Assembly: GCA_964561475.1 (NCBI GenBank)
Contig: CAZLPU010000002.1
Location: 1 to 64,000 of the forward strand
Direction: 5' to 3'
DNA length: 64,000 bases
Source: CAYUYV01 sp964561475
Lineage (GTDB): Bacteria; Pseudomonadota; Alphaproteobacteria; JAJFIK01
Shown piece after piece: positions 34,521-43,486 of this stretch. The notes below the pieces were generated by a model. That model had not been told where the DNA came from and made no database searches. It was given only the letters and a program-made list of their open reading frames with translations. Each line of letters starts with the position of its first letter. Position 1 is the stretch's first letter. Both the position numbers and the translations under genes were made by a program.

Positions 34521-35420
34521 TCAGTCCTTCTGTTTGGACTGTTCTTCGATGAGCTGTTCGATCCGGGCCTGGGCCTCTTCCTGGGTGAAGCCCAGCATGG
34601 CAAGGATGGGGCTCTCCGCGCCCCGGTTCCAGGAATGGGGATGGCCCGAAGTGAGCCCCCCATCCACGACAAAATGCTGTCCCGTGACGAAAAAACTTTC
34701 CTGGCTTGCCAGGAACAGGGCCGTATTGGCGATGGCATCGGGGGATCCGGCCACGGGCAGGGCCTGCATATAGGGGCCGAATTCCGTCTCGATGCGGGCA
34801 GCCAATTGGTCGGAGGAGTTCCGGTCCAGACCGATGGAGTCCCCGAATATGGACGTGGCGATCAAGCCCGGGCAGATGGCGTTCACCCGTATGCGCATCT
34901 GGGCCAGATCCATGGCTGCGGCCTTGGAGAAATGGATAACCGCGGCCTTGGCCGTGGAATAGGCCGTCGGCCCCCAGCCCGCCTGAAGCCCCGCAATGGA
35001 TGCGGTATTGATAATGGAGCCGCCGCCACGGGCCTTCATGTGGGGCACGGCAAATTTGGTGCCCGCCGCCACGGACCGGACGAGGAGATTGAAGGTCCAG
35101 TCCCAGGCCTCCATGCTCACTTCATCGATGGCGCCAAGGCCGCCACCGGCACCGGCATTGTTGAACACCACGTCCAGACCGCCGAACCGGTCGGCGGCAC
35201 CGTCAATCAGAACACGGATATCCTCGACCCGGGTCACGTCACAGCGGGTATAGGTGACCCGGCCGGGAAACCGTTGCTCCAGAATGGCGCCCTTTTCATC
35301 CTGAATGTCGCCCACGGCCACCGACGCGCCCTCGGCCACGAACCGTTCAACCGCCGCAAGCCCGATTCCGGAACAGCCCCCGGTGATGACCGCAATCTTG
35401 TTCTCCAACGCATCAGCCAT
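34521..35420 (-). CDS. SDR family oxidoreductase
   Basis: A 299-residue classical short-chain dehydrogenase: TGGCSGIG cofactor loop, NNAGAGGG, the catalytic serine in NTASIAG, YSTAK, and the C-terminal VDGG. Asp in VGDIQ after the second strand predicts a preference for NAD(H). The C-terminal 40 residues (LGFTQEEAQARIEQLIEEQ) form an extra helix beyond the usual fold. GGAGG lies eight bases before the ATG. It is divergent from two acyl-CoA dehydrogenase genes and may oxidise a hydroxyacyl intermediate of the same pathway. Confidence 0.86.
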   Translation of the reverse strand: MADALENKIAVITGGCSGIGLAAVERFVAEGASVAVGDIQDEKGAILEQRFPGRVTYTRCDVTRVEDIRVLIDGAADRFGGLDVVFNNAGAGGGLGAIDEVSMEAWDWTFNLLVRSVAAGTKFAVPHMKARGGGSIINTASIAGLQAGWGPTAYSTAKAAVIHFSKAAAMDLAQMRIRVNAICPGLIATSIFGDSIGLDRNSSDQLAARIETEFGPYMQALPVAGSPDAIANTALFLASQESFFVTGQHFVVDGGLTSGHPHSWNRGAESPILAMLGFTQEEAQARIEQLIEEQSKQKD

Positions 35421-35762
35421 GGTTCATCCTCCCTTGTCGTGATTGCCTTGTTGCGGGATCCAGACCATCAGTCCTCGCCCGATCTCTCCTGGTATTTGCA
35501 TGGACCCAGCGTGAACCGGCGCTGGCACCATTTCAAGCGGCCTGAAGGGTGCGCCCCTTCTGCCCTCGGGCGCGGGGCCGTCTTCTATGACCAGACTTCT
35601 GTGATGGGACATGGAAGACTGGTGAGATCAGGCCGGCCGGGCCGGAGGCGCGCCCGTAAACCGGGTATAGACGAACCGCCCCCCGACCCCGTGGAGACGG
35701 CCTGGACGGGGACGAAGTCTCCAGCGATAGTTTGCGTGTGATGCTTCAGGAAGGAGAATGCC
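35421..35762. other. Divergent intergenic region, SDR and acyl-CoA dehydrogenase genes, 342 bp
   Basis: It holds the two divergent promoters, not individually identified. A perfect hairpin GAAGGG-TGCGC-CCCTTC lies at 35544-35560. No gene supported. Confidence 0.5.
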
Positions 35763-36968
35763 GTGAGTGGACCAGACCTTGGCTCGGACGAGAAGGAATT
35801 CCGGGATTATGCCCGCCGCTGGCTGTCGGAGAATGCGCCGCCGCCGCCGCCCGAGCGCCTGCCGATCACGCCCATCGAGGTGATGACCACGGGACAGCGG
35901 GATTATCTCCAGGCCTGGCAGCGCAAATGCTATGACGCAGGGCTCATCGGCACGGACTATCCGGTCGAATATGGCGGGCGCGGCAAAACCGGGTTCCAGC
36001 GGATCGCGAACCAGGAAATGAGCCGCGCGCGGGTGCCGTTCCTCATCAATATCGTGGGTCTGAGCATGGCCGCGCCCACGATCATGGTCCACGGCACCGA
36101 GGAACAGAAGCGCAAGTTCATTCCCGGTTGTCTCACGGGCGAAGAGATCTGGTGCCAGGGCTTCTCAGAACCCAGTGCCGGTTCCGATCTGTCCAACCAG
36201 CGGACCTCTGCGGTGCGCGACGGGGATGACTGGATCGTCAACGGACACAAGGTCTGGACGAGCCTGGGCCATTTCGCCAAGTGGATGATCCTGGTGACCC
36301 GCACCAGCAACGACCACAAATACAACGGACTGACCTATTTCCTCTGTCCGATTTCCGGACATCCGGGCGTCACGGTCCGCCCCCTGGTGAAAATTACCGG
36401 CGAGACCGGTTTCAACGAAGTATTCTTCGAGGATGTCCGTGTTCCCGATGCCAACCGGCTCGATGAGGTGGGCAAGGGCTGGTCCGTGGCGATGACCACG
36501 CTCACCGCAGAACGGGGCGCAGCGGAAGGCGCGGGCAGTGGCGGCGGCGACGGTCCCGGCGATGTCCAGCGCCTGATCGAATTGGCCCGCAGCACCTGGC
36601 GCAGCGGCATTCCGGCCTCGGACGACCCGGTCACGCGGGACAGGATCATTCAGTGTGCGATCATGGGAGAAGGCATCCGCCAGAACGCCCGGCGCGCCCG
36701 GGTGCCCGCCCTGTGCGACCATCCCATGCGCCTGCCGCTTCAGCAGAAAGTATCGGCCACGGAGTTCACCCAACAGTCGGCGCGGCTTGGTGTAGAGATC
36801 GCCGGGGCCCATTCCACCCTCTACAAGCTCGACCCGCGTGCGCCGGGCTCCGGCCACTGGCCCCTTGCATATCTCAATTCCTACGGCAACACGATTGCTG
36901 CGGGCACGAACGAAATCCAACGCAATATTCTGGGCGAGCGCGTTCTCGGCCTGCCAAAGTCGAAATAG
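35763..36968 (+). CDS. Acyl-CoA dehydrogenase, first of a pair
   Basis: A 401-residue flavoenzyme of the ACAD superfamily. It shows the N-terminal helical domain, the FAD and substrate region WCQGFSEPSAGSDLSNQRTSA, the beta-domain WIVNGHKVWTS, and the C-terminal GTNEIQRNILGERVLG. Start is GTG at 35763 with AAGGAG in good position. It is followed after ten bases by a second, shorter ACAD-like gene. Such pairs often act as hetero-oligomers on CoA esters of sterol side chains or aromatic acids; that is an inference from gene order. Confidence 0.9.
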   Translation: MSGPDLGSDEKEFRDYARRWLSENAPPPPPERLPITPIEVMTTGQRDYLQAWQRKCYDAGLIGTDYPVEYGGRGKTGFQRIANQEMSRARVPFLINIVGLSMAAPTIMVHGTEEQKRKFIPGCLTGEEIWCQGFSEPSAGSDLSNQRTSAVRDGDDWIVNGHKVWTSLGHFAKWMILVTRTSNDHKYNGLTYFLCPISGHPGVTVRPLVKITGETGFNEVFFEDVRVPDANRLDEVGKGWSVAMTTLTAERGAAEGAGSGGGDGPGDVQRLIELARSTWRSGIPASDDPVTRDRIIQCAIMGEGIRQNARRARVPALCDHPMRLPLQQKVSATEFTQQSARLGVEIAGAHSTLYKLDPRAPGSGHWPLAYLNSYGNTIAAGTNEIQRNILGERVLGLPKSK

Positions 36969-36978
36969 GAGGACGGGA

Positions 36979-38151
36979 ATGTCCAGCACACTGAACGCGC
37001 CGAGGGATTTCGGCTTCGGTGAAGACGAGGCCATGCTGCGGGATGTCGCCCGCAAGATGCTCGATGAACGCCTGCCCCTGGAAAAGCTCCGGCGGCTTGT
37101 GGCGGAAGCGCCCGAGCCCATCTACGATGCCGGTGAACGTGTCCCCTGGGACGAACAGCTCTGGGCGGAAATTGTCGCCCTTGGGTGGACGGGCCTTGCA
37201 ATCGGCGAGGATGAGGGCGGTGCGGGCATCTCCCTTGTCGGGATCGCGGGGATGATGGAGGAAGTGGGCCGCCATGCCCTGCCCTCGCCCATCCTACCGA
37301 CGCTGTCGTCCAGTCTCGTACTGCGGGCCGCCGGCGGCGACGTGGCCCGCCAGCTCATGACACGGATCGCAGGCGGCGCCACGGCAAGCCTTGCGATCAC
37401 CGACGATCGCGGCAGCTGGGAGCCCGAGGACGCCCCCCTTCTGGCCTTCCAGGAGTCCGGTGATCTGGTCATTCAGGGCACAGCCCGGTTCGTCCAGGAG
37501 GCCTTGAAGACGGATATCTTTATTGTCAGTGCCCGGATCGGAGGTGAGGTCCTGCTGTGCGCCGTGGACAGGGATGCGGAGGGGCTGACCATCGAGCCCG
37601 ATCACATCCACGACCTGACCCGGGATCAGGCCAGCCTGCATTTCGATGGCGTCCGGGTGGGTGCGGACCGGATCATCACCAATGACGGCCCCGCCGCTCT
37701 GCGCTCCGCCTGGCCGGGGCTGCTTGTCCTGGTTTCAGCGGATCTATGCGGCGCCAGCGAATGGCTTCTCCAGACGACGGTGGAGTATGCCCGGGACCGG
37801 GTCCAGTTCGACCGGCCTATCGGCTTTTTCCAGGCGGTCAAGCACCCGCTGGTCAATGCCATGTTGGAAATCGACCGGGCAAGGTCCCTGCTCTATCATG
37901 CGTGTGCAGAGATTGATGCCGGTTCTAGCAATGGGGAAACGGCGGCCCGCATGGCCAAAAGTGCAGCCTCCGATGCAGCCGGTTTCATTTCGGACCGGGC
38001 GATCCAGCTCCACGGCGGGATCGGTTTCACCTGGGAGTACGGGCTGCACATCTACTTCAAGCGGAACCTGCACAACCAGGCCCTTCTGGGCGACGGGGTG
38101 TATCAGCGCAAGAAGCTTGCGGACGTGATGATCGGCCCCATCGGCTCATGA
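36979..38151 (+). CDS. Acyl-CoA dehydrogenase, second of a pair
   Basis: A 390-residue ACAD-family protein, more divergent than its partner. Recognisable elements are WDEQLWAEIVALGWTGLAIGEDEGGAG in the N-terminal domain, FDRPIGFFQAVKHPLVNAMLEIDRAR, trimmed to IGFFQAVKHPLVNAM as the core motif, and LHGGIGFTWEYGLHIYFKR near the C-terminus. A perfect AGGAGG precedes the ATG at 36979, ten bases after the first ACAD stop. It may be a structural or regulatory subunit of a mixed complex. The upstream in-frame ATG at 36838 lies inside the first gene and is unlikely. Confidence 0.88.
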   Translation: MSSTLNAPRDFGFGEDEAMLRDVARKMLDERLPLEKLRRLVAEAPEPIYDAGERVPWDEQLWAEIVALGWTGLAIGEDEGGAGISLVGIAGMMEEVGRHALPSPILPTLSSSLVLRAAGGDVARQLMTRIAGGATASLAITDDRGSWEPEDAPLLAFQESGDLVIQGTARFVQEALKTDIFIVSARIGGEVLLCAVDRDAEGLTIEPDHIHDLTRDQASLHFDGVRVGADRIITNDGPAALRSAWPGLLVLVSADLCGASEWLLQTTVEYARDRVQFDRPIGFFQAVKHPLVNAMLEIDRARSLLYHACAEIDAGSSNGETAARMAKSAASDAAGFISDRAIQLHGGIGFTWEYGLHIYFKRNLHNQALLGDGVYQRKKLADVMIGPIGS

Positions 38152-38194
38152 CCTAACCATCAGGGCAAAGAGTGAAACCTGCATATCCAGCCAA

Positions 38195-38225
38195 GGCGGC
38201 GTCCGGCCGGTATCTGGACGCTGCC
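38195..38225. terminator. Hairpin after the acyl-CoA dehydrogenase pair
   Basis: GGCGGCGTCC (38195-38204) pairs with GGACGCTGCC (38216-38225) with one G-T pair and an 11-base loop, 43 bp after the stop codon. There is no T-run, so it may slow or attenuate transcription rather than terminate it fully. Confidence 0.4.
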
Positions 38226-38390
38226 TGAACACCCCTCCGGGCCTCTCGGCCTCGGGACACGGTTCCCAGAAGGCCGGAACGGGCCTACCATCACAGTCCG
38301 GATCGGGGGCACGGGTCCATCTGCGCACCCCCTTCCGGTCCAAGACACAAGTCCGGCCCAAGCCGGGCATGAAATGGGAGGAAGTGGGCG

Positions 38391-38864
38391 ATGTCGGAAG
38401 TGGAAACGGAATTCCTGTTCGAGATGCAGGCGGAACTGGAAGCAGTGCCGAACTTTGTCGGCGCCTCGCCGGAAGGCACCCGCCTGATCGCCAATGTGGC
38501 CGGGGGCACCTTCCAGGGGCCGAAAATCAAAGGCACGATTGCCCCCAGCGGCGCGGACTGGCTGCTGATCCGGGCGGACGGCTCCATGAAGATCGATGTC
38601 CGGGCCGTCATGGTCGCCGAGGACGGGACCAATATCTATGCAACCTATGGCGGACGCATCGTCATGCCGCCGGATGTGGCCCAACTCATGGGCGACCGGG
38701 AGGCCATCAGCGCGATCGATCCATCCCGCTATTATTTCCGTACAGCACCCATGTTCGAAGTGGCCATGGAGTCATCCCACGCCTGGCTCAACGGCATCGT
38801 GGCCGTCGGCGTCGGGAGACTGACCAGCAAAGGCGTCACCTATCGGATCCACGCCGTAAAGTAA
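38391..38864 (+). CDS. DUF3237 domain-containing protein
   Basis: A 157-residue single-domain protein of the DUF3237 family: LEAVPNFVGASPEGTRLIANV, GGTFQGPKIKGTI and the central GADWLLIRADGSMKIDVRA, quoted in pieces here as ADWLLIRADG and MKIDVRA. The family forms a small beta-barrel, has no established activity, and often occurs near aromatic or sterol degradation genes, which fits the preceding acyl-CoA dehydrogenases. GGAGGAAG precedes the ATG. It lies 33 bp before the esterase gene. Confidence 0.85.
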   Translation: MSEVETEFLFEMQAELEAVPNFVGASPEGTRLIANVAGGTFQGPKIKGTIAPSGADWLLIRADGSMKIDVRAVMVAEDGTNIYATYGGRIVMPPDVAQLMGDREAISAIDPSRYYFRTAPMFEVAMESSHAWLNGIVAVGVGRLTSKGVTYRIHAVK

Positions 38865-38897
38865 CCGGATCCGCCCCTTGATCAATGGGAGGCAGCC

Positions 38898-40022
38898 ATG
38901 ACCGGCCAATCAGGCAACGGTACCGGCGGAAAGGGCAGCGGCAAGGAGGTGGCTGCGTCCATCTCCGGGCTGCTTCCGCCGCTGATCGGGGCCATGGAAG
39001 CCCTGGAAATCGTGGCCCGTCACCTCCATCCCCCCAGTCTGCCGGATCTTGTCCGGCATCTGCGCCCGGTGGAAGAGCCCCTCAGCAAGGCGCTCGAAAC
39101 CATGAGGCGGGCGCCCTGGCCGGACCGGCTCCTGCCCGTGCGGGAACGGCTGGATGTGGCAGGTGCGCTCCTGGTCGAATGTCATAAGGCCATCCGCCTG
39201 GCCGCCGCCGATCCCCAGGGGGTGCTCCAGGTCTACCGGACCCTGGGCAAGGCCACCACCGCCCAGGAAGTGCTCTATCCCCTTGGCGCGGTTCTCGCCC
39301 CACTCAATCAGTTCTTCGTGGAACCGGCGAGGCGCAACAACACACGCCTCCTGGAGGCGCTCTCCGTCGGTGGGCGGACCAAAAAGCGGGTTGGGCTCCA
39401 TCATGGGGGGGATGATCCGGCGGACCGGGGCAGCTTTGCGCTCTATATCCCCGAGACCCATGAGCCCGACCGCCCGAGCCCTGCCATCGTGGCCCTCCAT
39501 GGCGGTGGCGGCAATGGCAGGCGTTTTCTCTGGTCCTGGCTGCGGGAAGCCCGCTCCCGGGGTGCCCTTCTGATCTCTCCCACATCCGTCGGCGATACAT
39601 GGTCTCTTCAGGACCCGGAAATTGACGTGACCCGGCTTCTGGAAATCCTGGCTCAGGTGGCCGAGGAATGGACCATCGACCCCAACGCTCTTCTGCTTAC
39701 AGGCATGAGCGACGGGGGCACGTTCACCTATCTGGCGGGGCTGGAGCCGAACACCCCCTTTACCCATCTGGCGCCGGTCGCGGCCAGCTTCCACCCGATC
39801 CTGCTTGAGATGATCGACCGCAGGCAGATCATCGGCAAACCTATGTACCTTGTCCATGGTGCCCTGGACTGGATGTTCCCGGTCTCCATGGCAAGGGAGG
39901 CCCATGTGGCCTTCGAGCGGTCCGGTGCACAGATCACCTACCGGGAAATTCCCGACCTCTCCCACACCTATCCGAGAGAGGAGAACAGCCGCATTCTGGA
40001 TTGGATGCTCGGACAATCCTGA
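38898..40022 (+). CDS. Alpha/beta hydrolase, predicted esterase with N-terminal helical extension
   Basis: A 374-residue protein. Residues 1-165 are a helical Ala/Leu-rich extension without a recognised domain. The hydrolase fold follows: oxyanion loop ALHGGGGNGR, nucleophile Ser271 in TGMSDGG, Asp324 in HGALDWMFP and His356 in LSHTYP, a complete triad. The fold is like phospholipase/carboxylesterase or PHB-depolymerase-like esterases. No signal peptide is seen, so it is cytoplasmic. It opens a + strand run that leads to the amidoligase cluster, which also encodes two other esterases. Confidence 0.85.
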   Translation: MTGQSGNGTGGKGSGKEVAASISGLLPPLIGAMEALEIVARHLHPPSLPDLVRHLRPVEEPLSKALETMRRAPWPDRLLPVRERLDVAGALLVECHKAIRLAAADPQGVLQVYRTLGKATTAQEVLYPLGAVLAPLNQFFVEPARRNNTRLLEALSVGGRTKKRVGLHHGGDDPADRGSFALYIPETHEPDRPSPAIVALHGGGGNGRRFLWSWLREARSRGALLISPTSVGDTWSLQDPEIDVTRLLEILAQVAEEWTIDPNALLLTGMSDGGTFTYLAGLEPNTPFTHLAPVAASFHPILLEMIDRRQIIGKPMYLVHGALDWMFPVSMAREAHVAFERSGAQITYREIPDLSHTYPREENSRILDWMLGQS

Positions 40023-40034
40023 CCTCCGGGAGGC

Positions 40035-40361
40035 ATGGCGGCGAAACAGCCATGTAAGAATTGGGGCCTGCGAAAAGCGCGGAGCACGGTGTGTGCTGAT
40101 CAAAGCGGACTTTGGATCATGGGTCATCGGCGCAGCCTTCTGAAAACTCTTTGCACAGACCAGGACAGCCGCTGCTTCTACTGCGGCCGGACCATGACCT
40201 GGTCCATCGGTAACCGGATGGCCACGGCGGATCATTACACGCCCTTGTCCAAGGGCGGCGCCAATGATCAATCCAACATCGTGGCGGCCTGTTATCGCTG
40301 CAACCAGTGGAAGGGGGATGAGGACGGCCCGTCCTTCGAGGCCCGCATGCGCCGGTCCTGA
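40035..40361 (+). CDS. Small HNH endonuclease-domain protein
   Basis: A 108-residue frame whose C-terminal 65 residues are a clear HNH domain: CFYCGRTM zinc pair, ATADHYTPLSKGGAND with the catalytic His, and NIVAACYRCNQWKGD with the second cysteine pair. HNH proteins this small nick or cut DNA in several contexts; nothing here links it to a phage or restriction system. The start is uncertain: 40035 has GGGAGG immediately before it, too close, while ATG at 40119 lies just before the domain but has a weak site. Confidence 0.75.
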   Translation: MAAKQPCKNWGLRKARSTVCADQSGLWIMGHRRSLLKTLCTDQDSRCFYCGRTMTWSIGNRMATADHYTPLSKGGANDQSNIVAACYRCNQWKGDEDGPSFEARMRRS

Positions 40362-40437
40362 TCCCCTTGCAACCGGTGCCTTCGCCGGTGCACGCTGTCA
40401 GGCAGTGACACCCCATGCAGCGAAGGCAGGTGGCGAC

Positions 40438-41580
40438 ATGGCAACGAGGGCCCCTGAACTCACCCTGGGGATCGAGGAAGAATATCTGTTGGTGGACCCG
40501 GTGACCCGGGATCTGGCCAGCCGCCAGCCGCCCGGCTTCATGGCCTTGTGCGAGGCCCAAGTGGGGGCCCGGGTCACCCATGAATTTCTCCAGTCCCAGG
40601 TGGAAATCGGCACCGCCCCCTGTCGCACCATTCCGGAAGTGGCCGCGGAACTCCGGGAACTGAGGCTCACCATCGCCGCCTGCGCCGCCGAGTTCGGCAT
40701 GGGGCTGATCGCGGCCTCCACCCACCCCTGGGCGCCCTGGCATACCCAGGTGCCCGTGGAACTGGAGCGCTACCGGCTTCTGACGGACCTCCATCAGGGT
40801 CTGGCCCGGCGCATGGTCATCTGCGGCATGCATGTTCATGCGGGGATCAGCGACAAGGACCTGCAAATCGACCTGATGAACCAGGTTGTCTATTTCCTGC
40901 CCCACCTGCTGGCCCTGACCACCTCATCCCCGTTCTGGGAAGGCCATGACACGGGCCTGAAAGCCTTCCGGCCCAGCGTGTTCGGCAACCTGCCCCGCTC
41001 CGGCCTGCCGGAACAACTGGACGGGTTCGGGGACTGGCAGGAGATGCTGGACCTGATGGCGGAGACCGGCCTGTGCGAGGACGCCACCAAGATCTGGTGG
41101 GACATCCGCCCCAGCGCCCGCCACCCGACCCTTGAGATGCGGATCTGCGATATCTGCACGAATTTCGACGATGCCATCTGCATCGCCGCCCTGTACCAGT
41201 CCATTCTCGCCATGCTGTGGGATCACAAGGCCAACAATCTGGTCTGGCGGGAGTACCGACGCATCTTCTTGGCGGAAAACAAGTGGATCGCCCAACGCTA
41301 CGGCATCGACGGCAATCTTGCCGATCTGGGTCAGCGCAAGCGCACCGCCATGGCCGATCTGACGGAAGAACTGATCACCATGCTCGCTCCCTATGCGGAG
41401 CGCCTGGACTGCCTCAAGGAAGTGCAGCACGCCAGGGAAATCGTCCGCAGAGGGACGAGCGCTGACCGCCAGCTTGAGGTCTACCGGGCAGCCCTGGCCG
41501 AGGGCGCCGATCCCCATGAGGCACAAATGCAGGTGGTGGACTGGCTGATGAAAGCCTCCCTCGAAGGCCTGGTGCCCTGA
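40438..41580 (+). CDS. GCS2-type carboxylate-amine ligase (YbdK family)
   Basis: A 380-residue ATP-dependent ligase of the glutamate-cysteine ligase 2 family. The hallmark LTLGIEEEYLLVDP opens the protein and carries the metal-binding glutamates. Also present are QVEIGTAPC, GMHVHAGI and WWDIRPSARHPTLEMRICD. Length matches YbdK (about 370). ATG at 40438 is preceded by AGGTGG. Family members join the gamma or other carboxylate of an amino acid to an amine; YbdK itself makes gamma-glutamylcysteine only weakly. Downstream are two ATP-grasp ligases and two esterases on the same strand, suggesting a shared pathway. Confidence 0.9.
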   Translation: MATRAPELTLGIEEEYLLVDPVTRDLASRQPPGFMALCEAQVGARVTHEFLQSQVEIGTAPCRTIPEVAAELRELRLTIAACAAEFGMGLIAASTHPWAPWHTQVPVELERYRLLTDLHQGLARRMVICGMHVHAGISDKDLQIDLMNQVVYFLPHLLALTTSSPFWEGHDTGLKAFRPSVFGNLPRSGLPEQLDGFGDWQEMLDLMAETGLCEDATKIWWDIRPSARHPTLEMRICDICTNFDDAICIAALYQSILAMLWDHKANNLVWREYRRIFLAENKWIAQRYGIDGNLADLGQRKRTAMADLTEELITMLAPYAERLDCLKEVQHAREIVRRGTSADRQLEVYRAALAEGADPHEAQMQVVDWLMKASLEGLVP

Positions 41581-41637
41581 TCCGCATCCCGATTTGCCGG
41601 GCAGGATCCAGGGCCGCCGATGGGCGGTGAGGCAGGG

Positions 41638-41913
41638 TCAGCGGTCATCTGTGTCGGCAAAGTCGGCCTCATCCAAATCCCATGGGGCACCATCCGACGC
41701 CTCCCGCCTCATCAAGTGCTGAGTGAGCATCTTCTTGTACCGGCGCTGACGGCGACGAGCGGCAGTGGAGGATGCTCGCCACCCTTCCCGCTTGTCGTGT
41801 ACCGCGTCTTCCAGATCCCGGGCATCCAGCACCTGGCGGGCACTTTTTGGTGAGGTTCTTTTGGTCATGATCACGAGGTAATCCGGCCCAGCCGGTCGGC
41901 AAACAGACATCAT
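41638..41913 (-). CDS. Small basic hypothetical protein, antisense between GCS2 and esterase genes
   Basis: A 91-residue frame with a basic middle (RRRQRRYKK) and a very acidic end (DLDEADFADTDDR). AGGGA lies five bases before tandem ATG codons at 41913; an internal ATG at 41868 is another possible start. It is the only minus-strand frame within this + strand run and has plausible codon use. No family recognised. It could be a small nucleic-acid-binding protein or a chance frame. Confidence 0.4.
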   Translation of the reverse strand: MMSVCRPAGPDYLVIMTKRTSPKSARQVLDARDLEDAVHDKREGWRASSTAARRRQRRYKKMLTQHLMRREASDGAPWDLDEADFADTDDR

Positions 41914-42094
41914 TGCGTCCCTGCAGCCAGGTCCAAGCCACGACGCCCATCAACCCTGGCGCCAAAACCGGGCATGGCTATACTGTGACGACAAATGCAA
42001 TGGTGGCAGCATGGTCTGCCGCGCGGCGAACAGCGACAGACGGGTTCGCATTCAGTTTCGAAGACCATTTCCGGGCAGGGGAGCAGGCTTTTCA

Positions 42095-43357
42095 ATGGAG
42101 GACGTGTTCGGGGACGGCGGTGACAAAGTGGGCCTGACATCGTTCTGGCGCCGGTTTGTTCGCCGGTATGTGCCCTCCCCCGACTTCACCGTGGACGACA
42201 ACCCGGACAACCGCCACCCGTTCATCAAGGACCTGCTGCATACGGACGCCTTTGGCCGGGGAACCCTTGGCGAAGAACTCCGCACCCGGTCTTTTCCCCT
42301 GATCGAGCCGGGTGCCGCCACTTTTCTGTGGCATGGCACCGCCGACACGGTCTGGCTGCGCCATTTCCTGTCCCTGCCCCGGGGCGGCTTTCCCTTCGAG
42401 CCCCTGATCGGCAATGACCTCTGGCATCTGCGGCTGCGCATCCCGGACGGAACCCGCTTCGAGTACAAGATCGACATCGGCCGGGACGGTCGGGGGGAGT
42501 GGATCCACGACCCTCTCAATCCCCTCGCGGCCACGGATCCGTTCGGCGGCAATTCCGTGTGCCAGGCCCATGGCTATCAGGCGCCGGAATGGGCGGTCCG
42601 GGATCCGGCGGCACGGAGGGGGCGCATCGAGCGGTTCTCCCTGGACAGCGCGGCGTTCGGAGAAAAACGGCCCCTCGGGGTTTATTTCCCGGCTGATTTT
42701 GTTTCCGGCCGGGCCTACCCGCTGGTGGTGGTCCATGACGGCTTTGACTATGTGAACCACGCCTCCCTCATTCCGATCCTCGACACCCTCATCCATCGCG
42801 GGGACATTCCCCCGGTGGTTGCAGCCCTGACCCAGTCTCCGGACCGGCCAAAGGAATATGTCGACGATCCCAGCCACGCCGCTTTCATCAGTGAAGAAGT
42901 GCTGCCCGCCCTTGAATACCGGTGCGGCATCATGATCGATCCCCGTCAGCGCATTCTCATGGGTGCGAGCCTGGGTGCCGTCGCGGCCCTGTCCCTGGCG
43001 TCCCGGCTGACCCAGACTTTCGCCGGGGTCGTGCTCATGTCCGGATCCTTCATTTTTGACCGGAAGCTGCTGGAGACCCGTGGGGAGGTGTTCGCCCGGG
43101 TGTCAGCCTTCGTCGACAGTCTGCGGGAGGATGAATCCATCCTGCGCCGTGCCTTTATCTGCTGCGGACGGTATGAAGCCCTGGTGACCGAAAACCGGCG
43201 CCTGTCCGCCTTTCTCAGAAACAGCGGCGTCTCGTCCCGTTTTGTGGAAACGCTGGATGCCCATCACTGGCAGAACTGGCGGGACCAGACCCGCGCGGGC
43301 CTGATGTGGTGTCTTCAGCCCCGGGGCACACCCGGCGCGCCGGCCCATGGCATGTAA
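42095..43357 (+). CDS. Enterochelin-esterase-like hydrolase
   Basis: A 420-residue protein with a two-domain Fes-like layout. The N-terminal beta-sandwich (about 60-170) resembles the carbohydrate-binding-like module (ATFLWHGTADTVWL; LWHLRLRIPDGTRFEYKID, the latter cut to LRIPDGTRFEYK). The esterase D-like domain follows (LGVYFPADF, VVVHDGFDY, nucleophile Ser292 in MGASLGA, and DAHHWQNW for the catalytic His). Its place before an ATP-grasp ligase suggests it cleaves an ester or amide made by this cluster. Enterobactin itself is unlikely, as no siderophore genes are nearby. Start at 42095 has an AGG-type site eight bases upstream. Confidence 0.83.
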   Translation: MEDVFGDGGDKVGLTSFWRRFVRRYVPSPDFTVDDNPDNRHPFIKDLLHTDAFGRGTLGEELRTRSFPLIEPGAATFLWHGTADTVWLRHFLSLPRGGFPFEPLIGNDLWHLRLRIPDGTRFEYKIDIGRDGRGEWIHDPLNPLAATDPFGGNSVCQAHGYQAPEWAVRDPAARRGRIERFSLDSAAFGEKRPLGVYFPADFVSGRAYPLVVVHDGFDYVNHASLIPILDTLIHRGDIPPVVAALTQSPDRPKEYVDDPSHAAFISEEVLPALEYRCGIMIDPRQRILMGASLGAVAALSLASRLTQTFAGVVLMSGSFIFDRKLLETRGEVFARVSAFVDSLREDESILRRAFICCGRYEALVTENRRLSAFLRNSGVSSRFVETLDAHHWQNWRDQTRAGLMWCLQPRGTPGAPAHGM

Positions 43358-43486
43358 CCGGTTCGTCCGGAAAAGCGCCGCAGGCTGAGCATAGGGAACG
43401 TACTGGGCAGACCGGATGGATTCCGGCTGGCCGCTCCGGCAGGCGGGTGTCTTTCCGGGAAATGAGCGGCATTTGGGGAGGACGGC

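Noticed and set aside
38910..40271. Open frame of 453 codons on the minus strand opposite the esterase gene
   Set aside because: The plus strand has a complete catalytic triad; the antisense frame has no signature.
40035..40361. HNH gene as a sign of prophage or a mobile intron
   Set aside because: No phage, integrase, intron or transposase features nearby.
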